A DNA stretch of 64,000 nt, taken from Parachlamydiales bacterium (lineage in GTDB: Bacteria > Chlamydiota > Chlamydiia > Chlamydiales > Rhabdochlamydiaceae). The notes below the pieces were generated by a model. It saw only the letters and a program-made list of their open reading frames with translations. It searched no databases and had not been told where the DNA came from. Of this stretch, positions 34,696 through 43,596 are shown piece by piece (within the stretch, counting starts at the first letter, position 1; the number at the start of each line of letters is the position of its first letter). A program made the position numbers and the translations under genes. The DNA is taken from contig PLXY01000006.1 of assembly GCA_003153295.1 (NCBI GenBank), positions 1-64,000 of the forward strand, written 5' to 3'.

Positions 34696-37368
34696 ATGCT
34701 TAAAAAATGGTGGATAGGCTTTCTATGTTTGGTGATGCGGGGCCTAATCGGCATCCGGTATCGCTTAAAAGTCCAAGGTCTAGAAAAGCTCAAATCCACA
34801 AATCTTCCTAAAAAAGGGGGAATTGTATTTCTCCCGAACCATCCGGCAGAGATCGACCCTGTCATCATGACCATGGTCCTTTGGAAGAAGTATCAACCCC
34901 ATCCTTTAATCGTAGAGTATTTTTATTATTTGAAAGGATTTCACTATTTTGTAGCACTTGTGGGGGCCATTCCGATCCCTGATTTCAAGGGAGCTGTCAA
35001 TAAATGGAAGCAGAAAAAGATCGCTAAAGCGATGGCCTTCATGGAAGAAAAACTTAAAAGCGGCGGCAATTTTCTTATTTATCCTGCGGGCCGTTTGACC
35101 CATGCTGGCGATGAAGTCATCGGAGGCGCGTCTTTTGTTCATACCTTACTGCAACAATGTCCTGAGGCCAATGTCGTTTTAGTCCGGACTCGAGGGCTAT
35201 GGGGAAGCCGTTTTTCTCGTGCTTTAACAGGATCAACACCTGATTTTGGGAAAATGATCTGGGAAGGGGTGAAGATCGTTTTAAAAAATCTCATCTTCTT
35301 GACTCCCCGACGAGAGATTGTGATTGAGATGGAACCAGCTCCTGCGGATTTGCCTATTCAGGCAAATCGCTTGGAATTCAACAAATACCTGGAGCGTTGG
35401 TACAATAGCCGCGGTCCTGAGCCCCTTAAACTCGTCTCAGACTGTTTTTGGAAGCAGAGCTTTCCCAAGGTCGAAGATCACAAAAAAGATGCCCACGATG
35501 AGGACAATTGGTCGATCGCTCCTGAAAAAGAAAAAGAGATCCTGGGGAAAATCAGCCAACTTTCTCGACGGCCTCAAGTCGAGCGATCGCAGAGCCTCGA
35601 TCGAGATTTAGGGTTGGATTCCTTGGATGTTGCTCAGCTCAATACTTTTTTAGAGCAGAAGTATGAGCTTGAAGATGTCTCGCTCGATCAGCTGGAGACG
35701 GTCGAAGATATTTTAAAAGCGGTAGCTAAGAGTGAAAAAGGAGAAGGAGAAAAGAAAAAGACAGAGATACCTCCTGATAAAAGATGGCCCGGCGAAGTAT
35801 CCCGGCCCTTGGTCGTGCCGCCATCAGGAAAAACAGTCCATGAGGCATTTTTAAGAAACTGCGACCGGATGGACAGTTTTGCCGCCTGCGCGGATCAAAC
35901 CATGGGCGTGATGACTTACCGTCGTTTGAAAATGATCGTCCTCATTCTGAGTCAGAAAATCCGTCAGATGGAAGGGGAGCATATCGGCATTTTAATGCCA
36001 TCTTCGATCATGGCTTATGCGCTGATTCTAGCCACTCTTTTGGCAAAAAAAGTCCCTGTCATGCTGAATTGGACGCTCGGGGCCCGTGCCATTGACCATT
36101 GCAGAAAAGCTGTCGATCTTAAAACTGTGCTGAGTTCCCGCCGTTTTCTGGACAATCTGGCAGGCGGCGATCTCGATGGAGTCGACGATATCCTTCTTCT
36201 ACTGGAAGATGTCCGCTCTACCATTACATTCAGAGATAAAATCCGAGGAATCTTCGGACTCTTTAAAAATACCGATTCTCTTTTAAAGGAAGGAAACTTA
36301 AGTCAAACAGAAGATGATCCAGCTGTCATTCTTTTCACGAGCGGAACAGAATCCTTGCCTAAAGGCGTACCGCTATCCCATAAAAACATTCTCTCTAATC
36401 TCAATGCGGCCCTTGAATGTTTCCAAGTCTTTCCGACAGATATTCTTTACGGGATTCTTCCTCCTTTCCACTCGTTTGGATTTTCTGTTACGGGGATGAT
36501 GCCCCTCTTGATCGGTCTAAAAGTTTATTATGCCCCGGATCCTACCCATAGCCATGGGATGCTACAAGATATTGAGAATTGGAAGGTCACTCTTTTTATT
36601 TCAGCTCCCACTTTTATCAAAGGAGTATTCCATCTGGCAACTCCGGATCAGCTCAAATCTCTCCGGTATGTGGTCGGAGGAGCTGAAAAAGTTCCTCAAG
36701 AGCTTTTTGATTTTATGGAGAAAAGAGGAGGCGAGATGCTGGAAGGATATGGCATCACCGAATGCGCTCCTGTCGTCACCTTGACCCGTCCGAAAATGCC
36801 CCGCGTCGGTGTCGGACAGCCGCTTCCTGGCATAGATCTCTGCATCATCAGCTCCGAAACTAGAGAAGTGCTAATCCCTGGTCAAGAAGGAGAGATTTGC
36901 ATTTGCGGTCCTAATGTCTTCAAAGGATACATCGGCACGGATAAATCTCCCTTTATCGATTTAGATGGCCGCCGCTGGTATCTGTCGGGAGATCGGGGGC
37001 GTATCGATTCCCAAGGCTGCTTAATTTTATCCGGTCGTCTCAAGAGATTTGTCAAAATCGGAGGAGAGATGATCAGCTTAGGAGGCTTAGAAGAAGAGCT
37101 TCTCCATTTGGCCCAAGAAAAAAAATGGATGGGAGCGCCGAAAGATGAAAGTCCGCCTTTGGCTGTGGCTGTTTTAGAAAAAAATAATGAGAAGCCGTTG
37201 ATGATTCTTTTCTCAACCTTTGACATGAACAAAGATGAGATCAACCAAGCTCTACGTGATCGCGGCTATAGCGCTCTTGTGAGAATTGCAGATGTCCGTA
37301 AAGTTCCCCAGATCCCTACAACAGGGGCAGGAAAAACCCACTACCACGCACTTGACGAAATGTTATGA
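34696..37368 (+). CDS. Three-domain acyltransferase / ACP / acyl-AMP ligase (PlsC-ACP-AasC type)
   Basis: 890 residues. Residues about 1-250: PlsC-type acyltransferase with a hydrophobic N-terminus and the NHPAEIDP (HX4D) motif, YPAGRLTH. Residues about 275-350: an acyl-carrier domain with LGLDSLDVAQL, whose Ser is the phosphopantetheine site. Residues about 380-890: AMP-forming ligase (LFTSGTESLPKGVPLSHKN, GYGITECAPV, GDRGRID, KIGGEMISLGG). C. trachomatis has separate neighbouring plsC and aasC genes; here they are one chain with an ACP between. It likely activates host or recycled fatty acids and esterifies them to lysophospholipid at the inner membrane. The cysS start overlaps its stop. 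Confidence 0.88.
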   Translation: MLKKWWIGFLCLVMRGLIGIRYRLKVQGLEKLKSTNLPKKGGIVFLPNHPAEIDPVIMTMVLWKKYQPHPLIVEYFYYLKGFHYFVALVGAIPIPDFKGAVNKWKQKKIAKAMAFMEEKLKSGGNFLIYPAGRLTHAGDEVIGGASFVHTLLQQCPEANVVLVRTRGLWGSRFSRALTGSTPDFGKMIWEGVKIVLKNLIFLTPRREIVIEMEPAPADLPIQANRLEFNKYLERWYNSRGPEPLKLVSDCFWKQSFPKVEDHKKDAHDEDNWSIAPEKEKEILGKISQLSRRPQVERSQSLDRDLGLDSLDVAQLNTFLEQKYELEDVSLDQLETVEDILKAVAKSEKGEGEKKKTEIPPDKRWPGEVSRPLVVPPSGKTVHEAFLRNCDRMDSFAACADQTMGVMTYRRLKMIVLILSQKIRQMEGEHIGILMPSSIMAYALILATLLAKKVPVMLNWTLGARAIDHCRKAVDLKTVLSSRRFLDNLAGGDLDGVDDILLLLEDVRSTITFRDKIRGIFGLFKNTDSLLKEGNLSQTEDDPAVILFTSGTESLPKGVPLSHKNILSNLNAALECFQVFPTDILYGILPPFHSFGFSVTGMMPLLIGLKVYYAPDPTHSHGMLQDIENWKVTLFISAPTFIKGVFHLATPDQLKSLRYVVGGAEKVPQELFDFMEKRGGEMLEGYGITECAPVVTLTRPKMPRVGVGQPLPGIDLCIISSETREVLIPGQEGEICICGPNVFKGYIGTDKSPFIDLDGRRWYLSGDRGRIDSQGCLILSGRLKRFVKIGGEMISLGGLEEELLHLAQEKKWMGAPKDESPPLAVAVLEKNNEKPLMILFSTFDMNKDEINQALRDRGYSALVRIADVRKVPQIPTTGAGKTHYHALDEML

Positions 37369-38771
37369 AAATATTCAATACTGAAACACGCGAAAAAGAA
37401 GAATTAGTTCCTTTAGAAGATGGACAGATCCGGATGTATACCTGCGGGCCTACCGTCTATAATTTTGCCCATATCGGCAATTTCCGGACCTATGTTTTTG
37501 AAGACTTGCTTCGCCGCACCCTCAAATACTTTGGCTATAAAGTCACGCAGGTGATGAACATCACTGATATCGATGATAAAACGATCAAAGGAGCGCTCGC
37601 TGAAAAAGTCTCCCTCAAAACGTTTACGGATCGATACACAGAGGCTTTTTTTGATGATCTCCATGCATTGAAGATCGAAAAAGTGGAATACTATCCGCTT
37701 GCCACCGATTTCATTCCTCAAATGATCGAGATTGTTCAGGGACTCTTAGCCCAAGGGGTTGCTTATCAAGGCGCGGACGGGAGTATTTACTACGCCATTG
37801 AGAAGTTTCCTTCTTACGGTAGGCTCTCGCATCTTCATCTCGATGAACTGAAAGCCGGCGCTTCTGAGCGTGTGGCTGCGGATGAATACGATAAAGACCG
37901 TGTTGCTGACTTTGCTCTATGGAAAGCCTACGATCCTACACGCGATGGAGATATTTATTGGGAAAGTCCTTTTGGCAAAGGTCGTCCTGGCTGGCATATT
38001 GAATGCTCAGCGATGGCGATGAGCATCCTGGGCAAAACTCTCGATATCCATGTGGGTGGCGTCGATAATATGTTCCCGCACCATGAAAACGAGATCGCCC
38101 AATCTGAAGCTTTCACGCATCAACAATTTGCACGATATTGGCTTCATTCCGAACATCTTTTAGTCGATCATAAAAAGATGTCTAAAAGCCTGGGTAATTT
38201 TTATACGCTCCGAGACCTTCTCAAGAAGGGGTTTTCCGGCGTGCAGGTCCGGTATCTTCTTCTTCAAACACACTACCGCACTCAGCTCAATTTTTCTTTC
38301 GCAGGTCTCGATGCTGTGGCTAAATCATTGGAGCGTTTAGGAGACTTTATTGTCCGTCTCCGGCAGATCCAGCAAGCGACAAATGCTGGATTCGTTGAAC
38401 CTTTTCTAAAAAATGCACATACGCTCTTTTCCGAGGCTTTAGCTGATGATCTCAATATCTCGCCAGCCTTTGCTGCAGTATTTGATCTCGTGCGAGAGAT
38501 CAACTGCCTTTGCGATGCAGGCAAAGTGGGAAAAGAAGAAGCTCAAAAAATCCTCGATCTTTTAGAGCAATTTGATCAGGTCTTGGGTGTTCTTCCTCTG
38601 CAAACCAATTCCGAAGAAATTTCCCAAGAGCTGCAAGATCTGCTGGCTAAACGAGAAGAGGCCCGCTCTTCTAAAAACTGGAAAGCCGCCGATGCCTCAC
38701 GCGATGCTATCTTAGCTAGAGGATATATCATTGAAGACACACCTGCTGGAGCACGTTTAAAGAAAAAATAA
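37365..38771 (+). CDS. cysS: Cysteinyl-tRNA synthetase
   Basis: 468 residues, class I synthetase. MYTCGPTVYNFAHIGNFRTYVFEDLLRR contains the zinc Cys and the HIGH-type HIGN; WHIECSAM and HHENEIAQSEA give further zinc ligands; KMSKSLGNF is the KMSKS loop (about 268). Normal length. ATGA overlap with the acyltransferase gene. Confidence 0.96.
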   Translation: MKIFNTETREKEELVPLEDGQIRMYTCGPTVYNFAHIGNFRTYVFEDLLRRTLKYFGYKVTQVMNITDIDDKTIKGALAEKVSLKTFTDRYTEAFFDDLHALKIEKVEYYPLATDFIPQMIEIVQGLLAQGVAYQGADGSIYYAIEKFPSYGRLSHLHLDELKAGASERVAADEYDKDRVADFALWKAYDPTRDGDIYWESPFGKGRPGWHIECSAMAMSILGKTLDIHVGGVDNMFPHHENEIAQSEAFTHQQFARYWLHSEHLLVDHKKMSKSLGNFYTLRDLLKKGFSGVQVRYLLLQTHYRTQLNFSFAGLDAVAKSLERLGDFIVRLRQIQQATNAGFVEPFLKNAHTLFSEALADDLNISPAFAAVFDLVREINCLCDAGKVGKEEAQKILDLLEQFDQVLGVLPLQTNSEEISQELQDLLAKREEARSSKNWKAADASRDAILARGYIIEDTPAGARLKKK

Positions 38772-38773
38772 TT

Positions 38774-39040
38774 ATGAATAAAAAAGCGACCACAAAAGAC
38801 GAACTTTTTCTCTTAAAACTCTATGAATTGGCTGTTGCCAAAGGCAACCCGGAAAAAGAAATCGACCGGTATGTCATTGGGAAAGCAATTGGTCAGAATG
38901 ATCATGGCATCGATACGATCATCAAACATCTTGCTCAAGCTAACTTCATCAAAAAATGCCCCGATAACCGCATCTATTTGACGCCTCATGGTCTAAAACT
39001 GGTCGAGTTTTTACGAAGCGAAAGAGGTATTTCTTTTTGA
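38774..39040 (+). CDS. Small winged-helix-like protein
   Basis: 88 residues, 2 bp after the cysS stop and likely cotranslated. DELFLLKLYELAVAKGN, YVIGKAIGQNDHGIDTIIKHLAQANFIKKC, and RIYLTPHGLKLVEFL read as helix-turn-helix plus wing, as in MarR/DUF-type small regulators. No effector domain. Could be a transcription factor or a structural wHTH; family not named. Confidence 0.6.
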   Translation: MNKKATTKDELFLLKLYELAVAKGNPEKEIDRYVIGKAIGQNDHGIDTIIKHLAQANFIKKCPDNRIYLTPHGLKLVEFLRSERGISF

Positions 39041-39099
39041 AATGAGTTTAATAAGATGTCGCGTCCGGGTAAAATTTCTCCTTAAAAGGGGGATTTTCT

Positions 39100-39558
39100 A
39101 TGCGTCTCATAGAAATGGCAGATCTTAAAGATTTCGGCAAAAATAATCTGAGAGGTTTCGGGCTTGCTTTAACGAGTTTTGTAGTGACGTACTCCGTCAT
39201 TAAAGTCTGTGCATGCATGTTTCAGGATCGAAGTGAAACTGCTAAAAAAGCGGCTGGAAAAACAAAGCCAGAATCCTTAAAAATTTTTATTTATCAAATC
39301 ATAGCAATCGGCTTAAGTCAATTAGCTTGTGATTTGCTGACCAAGAAAATAGGTCTGGCTCGAGACCATCGAGTAAATCCCCAAGTGCTGGTTCTACACG
39401 CTGTTGCTCTTGCAATCGCCTCGATATGGGATAAAAGAAAAATTGTCAGCTTAGGTATTGGGTTATCAGCGGCGTGTGTATTATTAGAACCTAAGTTTTT
39501 TTCCATGGGTGGTGCTTGTATGGCAGGTTGTATGGACATGTGTGAAAAAGGGTTGTAG
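39100..39558 (+). CDS. Uncharacterised membrane protein, Cys-rich C-terminus
   Basis: 152 residues behind an AAAAGGGGG ribosome site. There are three or four hydrophobic segments: GLALTSFVVTYSVIKVCACM, IYQIIAIGLSQLACDLL, LVLHAVALAIASIW, and LGIGLSAACVLL. It ends with MGGACMAGCMDMC, five closely spaced Cys/Met that could bind metal or cross-link. No family recognised. Confidence 0.5.
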   Translation: MRLIEMADLKDFGKNNLRGFGLALTSFVVTYSVIKVCACMFQDRSETAKKAAGKTKPESLKIFIYQIIAIGLSQLACDLLTKKIGLARDHRVNPQVLVLHAVALAIASIWDKRKIVSLGIGLSAACVLLEPKFFSMGGACMAGCMDMCEKGL

Positions 39559-39597
39559 CCCATTCGTTTAGACCAAAAAACACTTTTTTTCCTTATG

Positions 39598-39619
39598 TTA
39601 GAGGAAAAGAGGCCTCTAA
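39598..39619 (+). promoter_or_regulatory. Short stem-loop downstream of the membrane protein gene
   Basis: TTAGAGG (39598-39604) pairs with CCTCTAA (39613-39619) around an 8-nt loop. No T-run follows, so it is not a standard intrinsic terminator; it may mark the transcript end or an mRNA stability element. Confidence 0.3.
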
Positions 39620-39644
39620 TCTACTGATTTCCCCTAGACTTAAG

Positions 39645-39715
39645 CTACCGCTAAAACGACATATGTATTTCCTGCGGTAGTTATTTGCTTGCTTATAACT
39701 ACCGCGGGAAATACA
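39645..39715 (+). promoter_or_regulatory. Alternative-hairpin region upstream of the ATPase gene
   Basis: A 21-bp inverted repeat with one mismatch (39664-39684 and 39695-39715) encloses a 10-nt loop. Its CTACCGC/GCGGTAG core also occurs as CTACCGC at 39645-39651, so the central GCGGTAG (39674-39680) can pair with either neighbour. A TTGCTT-17-TACAAT promoter-like pair (39689-39694, 39712-39717) lies across the right arm, 8 bp before the ATG at 39726. Confidence 0.55.
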
Positions 39716-39725
39716 ATTCATTTAT

Positions 39726-41171
39726 ATGGTCGAAGTTGCACAATTCATTGGAAGAAGAAAAGAGCTTGAATATCTAAAACTTCTTTTAAAAAAAAGAACC
39801 GCCAGTTTAGTCGTGATCAAAGGGCGGAGACGTATAGGAAAGAGTCGTTTGGTAGAGGAATTTGCCGAAGGAATGACTTTTTACCAGTTTTCAGGTCTTC
39901 CCCCAGATGAAAAGACCACTGCTCAGCACCAACGCAATGAATTCGCCCATCAGCTGAGCAGCCAAACCAGCTTTCCTGTTTTGCCGTTTGAAGATTGGCA
40001 TCAAATTTTTGTTGTACTAGGGGAAAAAATCAAAACAGGACGGGTGATAGTCCTCTTTGACGAGATCTCGTGGATGGGATCTCATGATTCTAATTTTTTG
40101 GGTAAGTTGAAAAATGCATGGGACATGTACTACAAAAAGAACCCCAAATTAATTTTAGTGTTATGCGGCTCCGTCTCCCAGTGGATTGAGAAAAACATTC
40201 TTAGTAGCACAGGTTTTTTTGGAAGGATTGCTCAAGAAATCGCTTTGGAAGAGATGTCGCTTTCTGACTGCAAACAGATGTTCGATGCTGTAGGATTTAA
40301 AGGATCCAGTTTTGAAAAACTCATGCTATTGGGGGTTACAGGTGGCATTCCTTGGTATCTTGAGAATATTCATCCCAAAATGTCTGCCATAGAAAATATC
40401 AAAAGGCTTGCTTTTGATAAAAATGGTTTATTTGTCAAAGAATACGACAAGATTTTTCACGATCTTTTTTCTTCGAAGGGAATGACGAGTAAAAATATTG
40501 TAAATGTTCTTGTGCAAGGACCCAAGGAGTATGATGAGATTGCCGATGAGATTGGGTATTCAAGCGGCGGTCCTTTTAGCACTTATTTAGAGGAATTAGT
40601 CACATCGGGTTTTATCGCCAAAGACAACTCTTGGTCGATCAAAACAGGAGAAATTCTTAAACTTTATCGTTATCGTTTACGCGACAATTTTCTTCGGTTT
40701 TATCTAAGATACATCGGTCCTAAAAGGAGTAAGATCGAAAAAGGACGCTATGCAGATGTTTCAATTTCCACTCTATCTGAGTGGGAAGCTGTCATGGGGC
40801 TGCAATTTGAAAATCTTGTTTTGAATAATCGCGCTCAAATCCTTCGCGCTTTGAAAATTAATCCAGCCGATGTTATTGAAGACAATCCCTATTTTCAGCG
40901 TAAAACGACACGTCACCGCGGATGCCAAATCGATTATCTCATCCAAACAAAATATAAAACGGTTTATGCTTGTGAAATCAAATTCTCCCAGCATGCGATA
41001 GGCTTAAAAGTCGTCGATGAACTCAAACAAAAAGTAAAACGTCTGACCCTTCCTCGGGGATTTGTCTGCCACCCCGTTCTGGTGCATATTGGGGGTCTCA
41101 GCAAAGAGGTTGAAGAGAGTGAGTTTTTGTTCCACACGATCAATTTTTCCACTCTTCTTGAATTATTTTAA
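39726..41171 (+). CDS. Archaeal-type ATPase with C-terminal nuclease-like (DUF234) domain
   Basis: 481 residues. Residues 1-230 form an AAA-type ATPase: FIGRRKELEYLKLL, Walker A IKGRRRIGKSRLVEE, Walker B VIVLFDEISWMG, sensor LILVLCGSVSQWI. The middle has a winged helix (EIADEIGYSSGGPFSTYLEEL). The C-terminal YRLRDNFLRFYLRYI and RGCQIDYLIQTK...ACEIKFS segments are the DUF234 part with a PD-(D/E)XK-like core. Such proteins are common in archaea and scattered in bacteria, usually as solitary, mobile genes of unknown role. No ribosome site; see the upstream hairpins. Probably acquired by transfer. Confidence 0.82.
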   Translation: MVEVAQFIGRRKELEYLKLLLKKRTASLVVIKGRRRIGKSRLVEEFAEGMTFYQFSGLPPDEKTTAQHQRNEFAHQLSSQTSFPVLPFEDWHQIFVVLGEKIKTGRVIVLFDEISWMGSHDSNFLGKLKNAWDMYYKKNPKLILVLCGSVSQWIEKNILSSTGFFGRIAQEIALEEMSLSDCKQMFDAVGFKGSSFEKLMLLGVTGGIPWYLENIHPKMSAIENIKRLAFDKNGLFVKEYDKIFHDLFSSKGMTSKNIVNVLVQGPKEYDEIADEIGYSSGGPFSTYLEELVTSGFIAKDNSWSIKTGEILKLYRYRLRDNFLRFYLRYIGPKRSKIEKGRYADVSISTLSEWEAVMGLQFENLVLNNRAQILRALKINPADVIEDNPYFQRKTTRHRGCQIDYLIQTKYKTVYACEIKFSQHAIGLKVVDELKQKVKRLTLPRGFVCHPVLVHIGGLSKEVEESEFLFHTINFSTLLELF

Positions 41172-43466
41172 GGGAGCTTCGATAGTTTCTTTGTTTAGGA
41201 AAAACTCTCGATAAGATCCTCCGCAGTACTGCTCCAAAATTTTTTTCAGAGTAGAGATTGCGCTATGGAGTTCATCGGTTGAGGTATGCTCCAATCCTTC
41301 TAAGACGAGACAGACATTTTGTGTCGAGGGGGTGATTTTGGTTTTTTCACATTCTCGATAGTTCCAAGACCGGCAGAGGACTTCTTTATCATCTCGATAA
41401 ATGACTTCCCCTTTTTTAATAGGCTCAGGCTTATCAGTGCCCAGCATGATGAAGAGCTCGGTGCCATCAGCGACGGTTAGAGTGATGCCGCCTTCAACTT
41501 TGTCGAGATCGTCACCGCCTGCCGCAAGAACATGCTGCAGAGAGACAATATTATAAAGGTCGACAATGGGGCTGATAGAGGGGAGTTGTTTCCCTTGAAG
41601 GACTCTCCGCAGGAGGGCTTCTATGGAGCTACGATGGGCAGAAGGAGAAAATCCGAATTTTCGATAGGCTTCTCTCCAATCGGAAATTTTAGGAAGTGTT
41701 GCGAGTCCTTCAACGTTATATTTTTGACGGACTTGCTCTTCAGTTTGTCGCAAGAGCGACTCGATCTCAGGGTAACTGCCTTGGTTATTCAACCCATTGC
41801 AAACGAGAACTCCCATTTTGGCATGAGGGAATAGGGAGGGAATGGTTGGGTCGATACTAAAGACTCCCTGTGTAGACCTCTTAGGAGCGTGTCCTGTCGG
41901 ACCTCCTTCATCGGCGCGCATGATCGGGAAGAAAAGAACATCGCGAATCGAAGGGGCCTGAGTAAAGAGCATCACGAGACGATCAATTCCAATCCCTAGA
42001 CCACCGGTCGGCGGCATCCCTTGACAGATCGCTTCGACAAATTCTTCATCAAGGGGATGGGCTTCTTCATTGCCGGCTTCTTTTTTCTCATTTTGATCGA
42101 CGAGAAGTTTTCGCTGGAGCTCAGGATCATTAAGCTCGGTGTAGGCATTGCACATTTCGCTGCCGAGAATAAAACTTTCAAACCGCTCGACAAGCTGCTC
42201 TTGACGGTGCTTAGGATCTCGATGAAGCTTGCAGAGGGGAGTTGTCTCAATCGGATGGTCGATGATGTGATGCGGTTGAATGAGATGGGGTTCTGCAAAT
42301 TCTTCAAAGAGTTTTGCAATGAGAATCCCGCGAGGAGCGGTGTTGATTTCTTTAGGATCGAATTCTTTCTCGATGAGGGTTTTGCGCATCTCTTCATCGG
42401 ACAAATGATTGACATCGATCTTGCCATACTGGTGGATGGCATCTTTCATGCTGAGCCGTTTCCAAGGGGCTTTGAGGTCGATCGTATAGTCGGTGCCATC
42501 GCGCTGGAGAGTGACTTCGGTTTTGCCAAAAAGCTCTAGGGCGATATATTCAAACAGCTTTTCAGTGAAGACCATCATATCGTTATAGTCCCAATAGGCA
42601 GCATAGGCTTCCAGCATGGTAAATTCGGGATTATGCGTCCGGTCGATCCCTTCATTGCGGAAGACTTTGGAGATTTCAAAAATCCTTTCCATGCCGCCCA
42701 CGAGAAGTTTTTTCAAAGATATTTCAATCGAGATCCGCAAGTACATCGTCTGGTGCTGCGCATTGAGCTCTGTTAAGAAAGGGCGTGCTTCCGCTCCACC
42801 GTAGATGTTTTGCAAAATAGGCGTTTCAACTTCCATGAAGTCGTCTTTTTCGCAGTAATGACGAATCAGGCGCAAAATACGGCTGCGGAGGCGGAAAGTG
42901 TTAGCAACATCGGGATTGGTGATCAGATCGAGCCATCTCTTGCGGTAACGGACGCCCTTGTCAGTTAGGCCGCTATGTTTATCAGGGAGAGGAAGGAGGG
43001 TCTTGCAAAGAAGCGTGAGGGTTTTGACATAGACGGTGAGTTCTCCGGTATGGGTGCGGAAAATATTTCCTTCGACACCGATGATGTCGCCTAAGTCGAT
43101 CTTTTTCTCAATAAATTTGATGGGTGTGAGCTCAGGGGATGCGGGTAGGCCTTTGACTTGAGTATGGTCTCGGTTAAACATGAGCTGAATGCGCCCTGAA
43201 GGGTCTTGCAAATGGGCAAAAGCATTCTTTCCCATGCCGCGGAAAAGAACAAGTCTGCCTGCTAAAACAACATGCTCGGTCTTACCAGATTCAGCTTCTT
43301 CGCTGCCGGCGAGTTCACGAGACTCGTATTTGTGCTGCAGGGCGTGCGCCGTCTGGGTGGGAGTGAACTTGGCTGGATAAGGATCGATTCCGAGGGCCCG
43401 GATCTCGGCGAGCTTGGTCGAACGGTTTTTAAATTCTTCGTGCTGATGGTAAGATGGTGTTTGCAT
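41163..43466 (-). CDS. lysS: Lysyl-tRNA synthetase fused to a B3/4 editing-like domain
   Basis: 767 residues. Residues 1 to about 515 are class II LysRS: anticodon OB-fold (LAGRLVLFRGMGKNAFAHLQD), motif 2 FRNEGIDRTHNPEFTMLE, and motif 3 GLGIGIDRLVML. A linker then leads to a domain at about 545-745 with the look of the B3/B4 domain of PheRS beta and its free-standing relatives: FSPSAHRSSIEALLRRVL, PIVDLYNIVSLQHVLAAGGDDLDKV, ITLTVADGTELF. PheRS B3/4 hydrolyses mischarged tRNA; here it could edit mischarged tRNA-Lys, which is inference. Ordinary LysRS is about 500 residues. No ribosome site precedes the ATG; see the promoter entry. Confidence 0.9.
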   Translation of the reverse strand: MQTPSYHQHEEFKNRSTKLAEIRALGIDPYPAKFTPTQTAHALQHKYESRELAGSEEAESGKTEHVVLAGRLVLFRGMGKNAFAHLQDPSGRIQLMFNRDHTQVKGLPASPELTPIKFIEKKIDLGDIIGVEGNIFRTHTGELTVYVKTLTLLCKTLLPLPDKHSGLTDKGVRYRKRWLDLITNPDVANTFRLRSRILRLIRHYCEKDDFMEVETPILQNIYGGAEARPFLTELNAQHQTMYLRISIEISLKKLLVGGMERIFEISKVFRNEGIDRTHNPEFTMLEAYAAYWDYNDMMVFTEKLFEYIALELFGKTEVTLQRDGTDYTIDLKAPWKRLSMKDAIHQYGKIDVNHLSDEEMRKTLIEKEFDPKEINTAPRGILIAKLFEEFAEPHLIQPHHIIDHPIETTPLCKLHRDPKHRQEQLVERFESFILGSEMCNAYTELNDPELQRKLLVDQNEKKEAGNEEAHPLDEEFVEAICQGMPPTGGLGIGIDRLVMLFTQAPSIRDVLFFPIMRADEGGPTGHAPKRSTQGVFSIDPTIPSLFPHAKMGVLVCNGLNNQGSYPEIESLLRQTEEQVRQKYNVEGLATLPKISDWREAYRKFGFSPSAHRSSIEALLRRVLQGKQLPSISPIVDLYNIVSLQHVLAAGGDDLDKVEGGITLTVADGTELFIMLGTDKPEPIKKGEVIYRDDKEVLCRSWNYRECEKTKITPSTQNVCLVLEGLEHTSTDELHSAISTLKKILEQYCGGSYREFFLNKETIEAPLK

Positions 43467-43472
43467 GGGGAT

Positions 43473-43502
43473 ATTCTATTCTACAGATAGGAACAAAGTC
43501 AA
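43473..43502 (-). promoter_or_regulatory. lysS promoter at the start codon
   Basis: On the minus strand TTGACT (43497-43502), 18-bp spacer, TAGAAT (43473-43478), both 5/6. Six bases separate the -10 from the lysS ATG at 43466, so the predicted transcript begins at or next to the A of ATG. Confidence 0.55.
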
Positions 43503-43596
43503 TTTTTTCAAAATGGATGGATAGATTTTTTTTGAATCAAAATATTTGTAGTTTTTTTCAACCTCCTTCAGAATTTGTCCAAAACAAAGGAAACCG

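Noticed and set aside
43558-43567. Strong minus-strand AAGGAGG-like sequence
   Set aside because: No start codon lies at a usable distance on that strand; it is about 90 bp from the lysS ATG.
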